Origin: Lineus longissimus
Lineage: Eukaryota > Nemertea > Pilidiophora > Heteronemertea > Lineidae
NCBI RefSeq assembly: GCF_910592395.1
Contig: NC_088317.1
Span: 930,001 to 994,000, forward strand
Direction: 5' to 3'
Length of the DNA stretch: 64,000 nucleotides
The notes below the pieces were generated by a model, which was given only the letters and a program-made list of their open reading frames with translations, was not told the origin of the DNA and made no database searches. Positions 34,643 to 46,600 of the stretch are shown here, one piece after another (position 1 is the first letter of the stretch; every line of letters begins with the position of its first letter). A program made the position numbers and the translations under genes.

Positions 34643-37600
34643 GTAAGTGAGATCAAATAATATTTCTTAATTGATTTTGCAGGGAAAATGTCAAGCCAAG
34701 TGTTGATTTAAGAAGTCATCCATCGATGTTTTCTTGTCTAGTTTAATACTATCCTTCATCATTTTGGTAACCAACAATAGCCTGCATTACTTGCTAGCTT
34801 TCTGAATTTCCGCGGATGTGTTCTGACAGCATGTCTGTTAACCCCACAGGTTGACCTGGAAACTTCAAATCTCGTAGAGCTAGAGGCTCTTGGACGTCTC
34901 CCCTTGCTGTCAGAAATCTAGGTCAGCATGACCTACTTACTAATCAAATACTCCTTTTCAGGGGAATGTTGAAATGGTTTCGTGAAATCAATCCAACTTT
35001 GTAACTTTTCGCTTACCTAATTCACACCTTGATTGATCGCCCTAAAAGCGACCAATCAAATCGAAGGTGGAGCATTTAGCACCTGTATCACATTGATCCA
35101 ATATTATTCCATGCAAAGTTATGTTTTTATAGAACCTGTACCACAGGGGTTGGCTTGTGTATGGTTAATGCTGATTACGGAGGCTTACTCTATGAAGCAT
35201 CCCTTTACTGATGCACACGAAGGGTTGGTAGGGGCTATGGTATCGTAGGGCCTATGATACTTTAGAAATTGGGAACTCTTTGCTGTCAATATTCTTTAAC
35301 TCATGAGAGAGAGTCTGGATCAGTCTCCACACCAATGAAGTAGAAAAAATCACCCGATTGCCTGCTTAATGGCCGCCTAACTTGCATCGATTGGACGTTG
35401 GATTATCTTCCCAAAAACTGGATTAAAGGATTACCAGCATGGCTACGATATTGATGAATGAGTAAGTTGATCATTAACTTTTCTATTAATCCCCAAAGAC
35501 CAATAGTTGTGAGGTGTCCTGTCTCTTACACTGAGCACAATATCTTTCAGCTGAAATCCTCTTGCGACAGTGTTCGAAAGAAACTCAGCTTCACTTCCTA
35601 ATGGAATCTTTATGTTAATGTACCTTCCTGTCTTTGAACTAAAATCTAGACATGGAACATTGTTTGAATTGTCCCGGCATTCCTTGATTTCTTGCCTGTC
35701 TCAAAGGGCAGCTTTTTCATGTCTCCGGGTGCATTTCAATAAAGCTGCTTGATTTCATTGACGCTTGCTGTGAACTTTCTTCTCTGTCGATGATGCAGCG
35801 AGTTCTTTTCCATTCAACAGCTGCTGTTGTTAATCAGGAATTAGAGAATCTGTGTTCTTTCGTCCATTTATTCCACGTTCGTCAGACGGTATTTGAGTGT
35901 AAACACTTGGCCTAAACTCAATGCTAGCTATAGTGATATTGGTTTAGGCGGCAGTGGAGTGTAGTAGCTAGCAGAGAAAAGGCTATTGGCTAGGGAATTG
36001 GGCGGACCAGTGCTAGTCTGTGATTCCTTTACATTATTGATGTATTTCCTCAGCTCAGCCTGGATCTATAACATGAGTGTGCGAACTCCTGGAAAGTAGT
36101 GACTGAGGGCATGTTTGTCATTTGAAGTTGACCACCACCAATGGTGTACAGTTGGTGAATTCGGTGAATTACTGTGGTCAAAAGGGTTCAACCTGATGCT
36201 GTGTTCTTCTCTTTACGCATCCGTGACATACGTATTTCTGGGAAGATTTCATCGTCCAGGCCCTGTACAGGACCTTTGCCTTCAGCAGGAGAGTTTCTGA
36301 CTGCAATTCTGACGCCTTTGTGCTAATTTGAGTACCTTCAAGTTGGATTAGTCATACTGTACAAACAAGTTTTAGACAAGCTGCACTGTACCATAGCACT
36401 GCCTGCTATCTTCAGATGCAGTAATGTTGGCGAGCCTGCTTTAAAGTTTCTGTGTAAACAAGACTCGGACTTCGCAAGTACACCTTTTCCTACATCAGCT
36501 TTCCTGTATCAGGTGCATACATCCTGCAAGTAATGCACTGTGGGATCGACGAATCAACCTGGCTGTGACGTCTGACTCTATTCTGGGGAGTAGCCTCTTC
36601 GTTTAATCCGCACTCTTGAGACAATACGGATTATCCTTAGAGCAGACTCCTGTCTCCAATCTGAAGAAACTTTGCAGTTGTGCTTCTGCAGTCTAAGAGC
36701 TGTTTCAATACGAGAACAGGTTTTGTACCAAAGGCCATTTTCTGAGTTGAATAGTTGCCTGTTTTATGAGTAGGAGCAGACAGACTGAATCCTGAGCTAT
36801 ATTGCACTGTGACAACAGATTCAATCATAAAGTGGATTACCCCTGATATGGAGTACCAGTACCAATATCAATACAGCGGAACCGGAGCTCACCAGGACGG
36901 GGGTGCTGTTAGTGGAATGCCGAAGTTTCCAAATGCAGATATCCACAATGATGGCCCGATGCTGATGGAAGGTGGCTTTCGTTTCAAGCAAGATGGCGCT
37001 ACTGGGCAACCTGGTGTTGAGAGAATGAAGCACCCTAGTCCAGGTCCTGGACCCCGTCACCAGTTTGCTATGGCACATGAAGGTGGGGCCACATCTGTTG
37101 GAACCACCTATAGCCAAAGCCACCGTGGTTTTGATACCCAGGCAGGAGGTGCCATGTCCTTCCACGAAGACACCAACACCATGTCCCAAGACCGAGATGC
37201 CATGTTCGGCCTTCCTCAGGACTCCGGAACGGGTGCGTTCCCCCATGGCTACTTTGATAGGATGCCTCACGATGACCTAGCGACTGCTCCATCCCACCAA
37301 GACCCTGGAATCACTATTACTGTTAGCCACGAGGACGAAGCTATGACTGGTCTAGGTCACCCCGATACCGGAACAACAACTCACAGCGAGGGGGCTTTCC
37401 CAACGGTTTTTTTGGACGATGGAGCGTATTCTGAAATTGGCGGAACGATGAGCCACCATGACCTGCCAAACTCCCATAAAGAGGCATACAGTTTGAATGA
37501 ACTGTAAGTATACAATAGGTTGGCAAGCTTTTATGAAGAGTTTGAAATGAAGGAGCAGGTCGTCAGTTGCTAAGAAGAAGATCTGGGGATGTAAATAAGT

Positions 37601-40600
37601 TGGTAAAAGTCTCCATTTTCGGACAATGTTGAAAGATTGAAGTTCGTGGCATTGGTAGTTTCTGTTCTACATAAAATGAGAATGGTATGCTATCACTCCT
37701 AGCTCACTCCCTGCTTCACCTCAACAAGTGATGATGCTACCAGCTTGGAATGTTTCAACTTCTCTGTGGAATGTTACCTGAGGTAGCTTTTGATACCAAT
37801 GCCAAGTAAATCCTATGCCCATCATTTTCCTGTTTGATGAGAATAGAAAAATTTGTTTCGTTTTGGCTGTTTTTGCCATCAACAGCGAGTATGATGTGGT
37901 ACTCAGATATTAAGAGTGAAGCCAGTTACAATTTCTCATCAGGCTGAAACTATAGGCACAGTGGAACCTCCCTAACAGCATACCTCAGCCTAGTAAGAGA
38001 TGGAAATGAACACAAATTTTGATTCTTAACTGGTTGTGTCATTTGATTCAGCGTCCATGCACCTTTCACTGTGAGATTGATCCTGATAGAGAGGTTCTGA
38101 ATTATATTGAATGTAATCATAACCCCCTATGGAATGGAACAGCTGCTTGGTCACTGAGCAAATATTGTGCTTTATTGAAAATCATCACATAGGCCTAGGT
38201 CAGTGCATTGTGCAAGGATTATTTCCTGCTGGGCATTGGCAGAGAAGTGTAATACTGAAAATTCCCCAATATACCCAATTACGAGAAAGAATAGAAAATA
38301 TTGTGGATAGGGAATGTTTGCTTGAAGAATATAGATATCATTATAGTACTCTGGATGAGACATTATCTCTGAAGGTAAGGAAAAAGATGAACATTTTTCT
38401 ATCCTAATGTATGTTGAAATTTATGAAGTTGTAGCCACATCTCTCCAACAGGAGCATCTTTGCATGTCTCAGTCTGCAGTTCAGCATAGTTTAATGAATC
38501 GAACTGGTACTGTCGACAAGAGCTAGTAAGCTTTGGATGTGGCAATGTGTCACAGAGGGGGTTGGCTCTGGTCTTGTCTGTTTCCCCTCAGTTGGACCAT
38601 TACCAATGTAATGTTTAGTTCGGCATCTGAATGGTAGATGTCGCTGGGGAGTCTTCCTTCGTAAGATAACAAACATTGCGCACAAAGCAAGTAAGACAGC
38701 CTGTATCTTGAGAATGGGATTGAGCTATACAATACTGTCAAAGTGTTGCTTATGACGTGAACCACGTAGTGAAAATGGATGTATTCTGCATCCATTTGTA
38801 ACACTGGCTTCCTACGTCAGTTTGAATCAAGTACTAGCCCTTGACTTTAGCTTCTCATTTGAAAAAATCAATGCAAATATAGTGTGTTGCTGATTCTGCT
38901 CCCGTGCTCGCCAGCCGATAATAAGTCTATGACTTCTGGTGGCATGAACTGCTCTTGAGAATCGGCATGGTGTGCAAGGGAACATGAGCAGTCCCTGCCC
39001 AGCGCATTCCCTTGGAGAACCAGTGGCCAGAGCATTCCCTTGGAGAACCAATGGTACAGTGGAAGCTCCTGTGACTACATCTATTACGTTTCTAGAGACC
39101 GCATTCCAAGCAACTGACAAAGTTATACTCCTCCTGGGAGTTTCAGATGCTTCGATTAATCATGAAAGCAAAAATCATAAAGTGTTTGTGGGGCTCCAGC
39201 GTCTCCATACGTTGCCTGAGTGTGTCAACATCAGAGCGGGGAAACAGCCAATACAGGCAAAATTAATCACTTTATTATCGCAGCATTTATAACGTTTGAT
39301 ATATTCGTGGTTTTATCGGTATGGGACGGTTGCATTTCGATGTTTGTTGAAGACTTGTAGTGTAGCATATGGTAAGACGGCGTAGAGAAGAGGTGTAGGT
39401 TTAGTCAACGATGGCTACTGAGGTTGCAAGTTGGATCATGAATGATTTCGGAAATGCTGAAAATGGGTAGGTTTGATGTCAGAATTTTGAATAATTTTAT
39501 TTTCTAAACTTCCTTCCCAAGCACAATCCCGGATTAATTCACAGGAAATATCCTTCTATGTGAGGAAAGGTAAGGAGATTTACGTCTCTGGACTACATGT
39601 ACTTCATCTCGAAATTCCATTCAGTGATACACTACACCAGTTAGGCCGGCATGGTCCAAAGTTGAAATAACTTGATACCCATATGGTTTGGGGGAGGGGG
39701 TCAGGGAAGCACTTTTCTTTGACAGAGTTCTCTGGATTCGTCTTACCGGTCCTCTACAAGAGCTCCATAGGTGGACCATATTTGACTGGTCCCAAACTTG
39801 TCAATCTTGGAGGACTTCAATTACAGAAAATGCTGTCGTTTTGGAGGACTTCCATTTGACACAAACAGTAGTCTTTATCTCTCATAGCTCTGTTTGTTCA
39901 GCACAACAGTACAAATTTCATTCTAAAATACTTGTATTTAACCTTACATCATCCTTTCTCATAGATAGGCCTACCATAACTATAATTGTTAACCTATTAT
40001 TCAATTGTCAGTATATTTTATCAAGGGGCATGTCCCATATACCATAAGTATTTCTTCATGTTTTTCGTCTATCTGGCATACTGTCCGAGGTTATTAACCT
40101 TGCATAGGTCACGGAGTGGATGAGTGGATTAAGTATTACAAGAGAAAAAGCCTGTGCAGTTGGTATTTGAATGGACAGACTTTGATTGATACATACACTG
40201 ATTGTGAATTAGTTAGGAATGCATTGAATAAGTTTCAATGAACAATTCATAAGTTCCCATTAGATCTAGGACATTTTGACTTCTGATGGTTTGTTTACAT
40301 TTGGCATGTGGCATTCATGATAATACCTAATATAGGAGTTGGAATATATGTGGTTCAGCTGTGACTTGGAAGTCTTGTGGATTTGCCGGTTGTCCTGGTC
40401 AAAGTGGCTCCTCATTTAAAGTGTTATTACTGGACATTGTTGAATATCATCATCCAAGGTCATGACAGCTCGTGATGGATTTTGCAGTGGGCTGTCTCAT
40501 TGTTAAATATCATCCTCACAGAAGGATATCTCCATCTGGTACCGGTAGGTCATGAATTTTGTGTCCGACTCAATTGCTCATACTTTATTGTAAAGGCTTC

Positions 40601-43600
40601 TGAGGCATTCTTTGATGGAGGTGCAGTTGACAGTGGACTGTGTGAGGAATGTTGTCATTTGTAGAGTTGACCAGGTGGTTGACCTAGCTGGATTACCGGT
40701 GTCACACACAGTTTATGTTTGATATTCAACTGTTTGGAGGTGTTGTAAACATTGAACCATTCAGGGTCAGGGCTCTACCACTTCATATCCTCTTGTTCCT
40801 CAATGTTTGTCAACTTGCTTTGGCGTTCATTTCAGTCGGATTTGTGTCACAAGTCAGTGTTGGTTCACTTTGGATTTAGTCCTTGATACGGGATATTTGG
40901 ATGTGACATTGTTTCCCCATTTCTCATTTGCACGCCTTTTTGTCAGTGCTGGCCGACTTGGATGATACTGGATTATGGCTGCAGTGAAAGTAGGCCTGCT
41001 TCATATCATAAGTTTGATCAGATAATATCCTTGGCTTTCGATGATAGGGGGTGATATTGCAGTGGCTCTTTTGAGTCAACTGAGCAGTACAGTATTTACA
41101 CCATGTTGGACTAATATCTTTACAATGAAGGATTCTGATGTGTGCCACATAATTGCAGTGTCAGTGTCATCTAATCATAAGCATTTATCATAATTTGGGG
41201 GTAATCTATTGTAATTTCACAGCTATTCATCATGTATAACACTGTGTTGGCTTGATCATGATGATAATGGGTTGAATTGCATTGTTTACTGAGATAAGTG
41301 TCTCTTATTTCATTTCTCATTTAGTCTGATCTGGCCCAGATACATACACATTTCACCAGCACATGAATAATTAGAGAGATATTCATGAAATTAAAAGCAA
41401 TGATGAACATTATTACAGCTGCTTCATTGTAAAATACTATGCACTGGGGGCGCAACATCAGTTGGTTTATTCGATGAAACCGGTGCGATCTTTTCCACTT
41501 TGAAAGATGGATGTGGACATTTTAGAACGGGACGTCCAGGCCAGTGTTCAGCATCAGCCCTGGACGGTTTGGTGAGATGTCTTCTTTTTGCATTGTGAGC
41601 ATGCACCGTCAGTCGGGGGGGGGGGGTCGTTAGGCCTACCTTCTCTTCATCAGCCCGTTCATGCCTAGTGGGATTCACTCAGAGACTGTCTCTCTCATGC
41701 AATGTGGAGGGGCATGTGTTAGGATGTTAAAAGAGAGTGGAGAGCCTTATCTATTCATCCTTCGTCCATCCCACTCACAGGAAGTTCATCACAAACAAAT
41801 TATCCTTGCCGGAACTCTTTTGGCAAATATGTGTTCCTCTGGCCATTCATGGCACAAGTTTATGGGTCATGGTTCACCATGCCTCATTATGAACCATCTT
41901 TGCACAATTTAACATTTTTAGTCTGTTTGGTGTGGGTGTATGGTTTATACCATAGTAAAGTACAACCAGACGAGGATATACCTCAACCAAAATGGACTCG
42001 TTGGATATCAACAAACTGGTCAAAAGTCTCTCTGTCTTGGAGGCTCAAGATCAAGGGTAGGTCTCTTATAATCTATTGGTGGATCGTTACCTTTGAGTAG
42101 CAGTCTTCTTGCTTGCCTGTCTGTCCTGTTGTTCCTTTGATGGATTGATTGACATGATCCTGGTCAGTTGACAAATCAAGTTATGTTTGGCTGTTCAGCC
42201 TACAAAGGCAAGGTTTTGAGGGTGTTCAAGCTTGTTGGGAGATTGGTAAGTTATTCAGCCTGCCCGGTCAACCACCTATAAACCATTGGCTTGTCTCTGA
42301 CTAGTCTGGCAGTAGGTCGGAACCAAACCTGTCACTCTGGTAGATGACACCCTGTGACAACTTTATCCAACCAGACCTCAGAGCTGGTTCGCTGCCGAGG
42401 ACCCAGTGTAGAACTGTACATGTCTTTCAATGGTCAGCTCTAATTCACTGGTTCTCATTTCCCCTTTAAAGTTTAGAATGCAATAAAAACAAAAACGGAA
42501 ACACCACAACTAGTTTAAGTACCTGATGTCTGGTTTATACAGCTATCATTAAATTTTTGACTCACATTCATATTTTTCTTCATAACATTCATCAAATTGG
42601 TGTCGAGTAAAAATAAATGAGAGACTAAAAGTACAATTCACCATCATCATACAAGGCCTATACTGCTTCTGTTTTATAACCTCATTGGGTGATATTATTC
42701 AAGTGTGTTGATATTCCAATGAGGCCTACCAGTTCAGGCAGATGTTCTATGGGGTGACGGGCGCCCTGGATATAGGGACAACGCTCGTATCGAAAATGGT
42801 GCAGACCTACAGCACTCTTTGCAGACAATGTTCGGATATACCCGTTGGGGTTGTGAGCCCGCCAAGCGAGGATGCCATACAGGATTAGATAAAGGCGAAT
42901 TGCTAGGAATCTCTTGTGTTTTCTGTGTTGTTTGTGACTGAGGTGTTTGATCCGTGGAAGGTGGTGTGTTGGGCATTCAGGATATCTCACGAAGCGTTTC
43001 TCCTGCATGCCATATGTGCCATATCAGTGTCATCCACCAGGGGGCAATGCATCCTTTCAAACTCATCATACTGGTGCCAGTTTGGGGTAGCAGGCAGTGA
43101 AAGAGTGTCAGCCCCATGATCTGGAAATCCCGGGTTTCGACTCCTGGCCGACCTGCTGCTTGGTTCCCCTGCTTGTCAAGTTCAAATGATCACTTTGTAT
43201 AGCTGCTCACTGAAACTATGATGGTAACACAAAAGTGCTTTTGAGCAGGGAAACTTTGAACAGCAATATAAGAACTTTGTCGGAGGCGGACATTGGTGCA
43301 ATAGCCTTGTCAGTGTTTCGCCTTTGAAGCGATTGAGCAGGATGCCCTGGTTGAACTCATCCAAGTACACTTGTCTTTTGAAAACTGATCTTTTTGGATG
43401 CAGCCATCGAACTCCTGTTTTGAAAGAAGCCATGATCTTCCTTTGAAATGTAATATCGTTGAACCGTTGAACCCAACAACAACAATTTGAAATCAGTGTC
43501 CTTAAAAAGGGGTCTACAGAATTGAAAGGTCATTTCTTCTGGAGCATCTTTGCATGATCTTTGTACAGTTGGCTTTAACGATGTTTCTCCTACCTTTCCA

Positions 43601-46600
43601 TCTGACTTCGAGTGATTTCAAAATCATAATTGAAGTGCTAGTATTGTATTTTAGACCTTTTTTAACACCAGACAATGCCATCTTGAGCAGGCGTCCAGGT
43701 ACTTCATGTCCGGTCTAATCGTGCATCCGCAAGTTTTTTTCTACCATTGTCATGGCAACATGTAACTTTTCAATGATATCATCATGATTTTCCCAGGCAT
43801 TTCACTGATTTGTAAGTCATACGCGTTGCGTGATTAAGACCTCAGAGAGTTTATTCCTCGGTTGGTGACTCGGGCCAGTCTTTTGACTCGGCTGCTTCAA
43901 AACCTGAATTGTAAAGACATCATTTGTTGTTTGTTTCACCTTCAATGAAAGGGCCAGCCAGATTCATCCTGAGATTCAGGGGTTCTCACTCCTATCACAT
44001 ATACCAAACCCTGAGTAGAGCCAGGTGCCTGGCCGGCAGAAGGCAGTGGCCTCAACCATCAGAATTTGTTTATAATCGCTTGAAGAATTGCTCCTACCCT
44101 CCATATTACCCCATGGGAAGGAAAATCTACTTGGTATCTCTGTTTCAAATCTGAACATTGTAATCATGCAATTGGTGAATCCAGTCTCAGTTAGAGTAAA
44201 CCAAGGATACAAAAAGCAGTGGCCTTATGTTCACACTATAAGATGATAACTTGTTGTGCTGTGGTGATAGTCGCTGTCTTCTATTAACATGAGAGTGAAA
44301 TCTGAAAGGGCGTCAGTGAATGTGCAGTTCTCGATACCTCGATCTTCTAGTGTTGGTTGGTTGCAAGGCAAATCTTAATATATGAAACCGGATTGTTTCG
44401 TCGAGTTTCAAGTTATTGTGACCTTATTTTCATAATTCTCATTTCTGAAGGGAAAGTAACTTTTGGATGCAATGTCAGTTTTAACATATTGTGGTGTGAT
44501 AGAGAGGTATTGTAGTGACATCGAGATTCTGGTGAAATCCTTCGGACTGAATCCTGCTGTGTGGAGATGATCATTACTACTTCTGCCGAGTGTCCTCGTT
44601 GATGTTGGTGCATCACTGTTCTTTCTAGTTTGTACTCAATTATGGCCTGGAGTAGTACAGCCTTGTTTTGTCATTTGGGAATTTCCTCCTGCTGTCCTTG
44701 ATCTTAGTGGGGAAAGAAGTAACAATCGGTGAATGTGAGAACTGATAATGGTGTCACCTGGTACATTAGCTGGGTATGTTGTTCATGATGACTCCCCCTC
44801 AATCGTATTTCATACCTCCACAGCGATGAAATCTACATCAGTTAATTCATGCGTGGGTATGCTTTTAAGGTGTTTAGATTGCTGTATTCCTTGACAACTA
44901 AACCTAATACAGATGTCGTGGGAGGGAGTAACGGTGTTGTTTGTTCCGTGACATTTAGGCGGCTTAGTCACTTAACCTGAATTGGACACTGGCCTTTACG
45001 AACTCGTGTCCATAGTAACTTTCAGCTGAATTTCATTGCTTACAAAGACACAAGACAGTGTACATTCCTGTGTCTGCATTCAAGCTTACTGCAGCAGAAC
45101 ATTATGTTGTCCCAATACATAGGCTTACACTGGATGTGAGGATTTTGTACTTACCAAAATATCATTTGGTAATAACTATCAGAGCTTTATATTGGGCCAC
45201 CCTGTACAGTTCAGGTGACAAACGTTGATTTGAGGCATCACTTGTCTTCAGACTTGCCTTTTCAAGTTAGATGTTCATGCTGCTTTTCTATTTGAATTTG
45301 CATGACCTGCTTTGATTTAGTTCTATTTCAGTTCAACTCTTTTGTAAAAACATTTGAATGGATTTAAAAATGATATAAATCTTGAATCAGGCCATAATAA
45401 TTATGGTCTGATGGTTACACATTGTGGCATTAGTCGCTCATGATGTGGCTTTTGTTAAGGTTCTTTGATGTGGTGGATGATTACTCAAATTGCTTCAGCT
45501 TTGAGGTTGATCATTTTTCACTTTGACAAGTTTGTGCCGTTAGTTTGATACGTGTTGTGGAGGTTGGGACGTTTTCTGTCTCGTTGGAATCATATTTGGT
45601 GGAGGATGGATGATGAGATGTTAGGAAGCCCAGCTACATATCGTTCAGACTCTACAGTTCGTCGTCCAAATATGAAGACAAGGAGAGTTTAGAGAGTAGC
45701 GGAGGAGCCAGTACCTCTCTTATATTCAAAGACAAGCTGCTTATGAGCTTCCCTTTCCAGCAGAAGAAACTCCTTATTAGGAATTATATTGCATTCAGGG
45801 CCGATTGTGTACAAATCAACACCAGTTTGTGGAATAGCGTTTCCATTAGTGATATATTTCTCGGTGGGCGAACTTGGTATTGCATTGTATCCAACAGATC
45901 CGAGGATGATTCAACAGAAGAACTGGGCGATTCCATATTAGATTGCTAAATCGACGACGCGGAAAAATGTCATGGGATTGTGTGGTGTTTGATCAAATAT
46001 GAGGGTGCTTTCTTGGTTGTGTGGAAACTTGGGAATATCTTCTCATTTGTTGTGATCCATGGTTTTGGTGGTTCTATCAGTTCAGCTATCAGAAATCAGC
46101 AGTCACTTTCGTTTGATTGGTGATTTTGAATAGCTTATCTTCATTTCTAGCTGGTTTCCATTGAACACAAAAGACTACCATGTACCAGTTGTTGAAAAAG
46201 TGAAACTTAAAATATTCCAATTTTGTGAAAAGTGGACCATTCCGTGCTAGCAAAAGGATTATATTCAACTTAACAAAACAGAGAACCTCAAACTTTGATA
46301 GATAGAAAGACAATTCTAGTCAAGGACACTATTGACTTCCTGAGCATGGCCTCAGTTCGCCAGAAGCTGCGCCTTCAGCCACTGAATGCCAGTCCGCTAT
46401 TTCGTCGGCGCATGGATCACAATGAACAGAAGATGGTGGACTCGGAGGGTCTGCTGATGCCACCGGCCATGACCAGTACGCCGGTGCCAAACCACAACCA
46501 TGATTACGATGGGATTCTAGCGAGGGGAATGTAGGTATTCTCATAATGGGTCGCCTGTCTTACTGTCATTGTTTGTTTAGTTGATGCTATTTGAGATTAT

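Noticed and set aside
40482-40549. Another ATG segment ending at a gtaggt donor, possible PINCH first exon
   Set aside because: Its ATG frame ends in phase 1, which would shift the LIM frame and stop early.
42190-42246. ATG segment ([20 protein letters not shown]) ending at gtaagt
   Set aside because: Ends in phase 0; joining to 47635 would break the LIM1 frame.
43086-43153. Functional tRNA-Met gene
   Set aside because: The anticodon and T-arm are readable but the acceptor stem does not pair; treated as SINE.
45617-45949. Long open frame before PINCH exon G (contains [18 protein letters not shown])
   Set aside because: No donor in the right phase and no ATG at its start; it remains possible as part of an unrelated exon but is unsupported.
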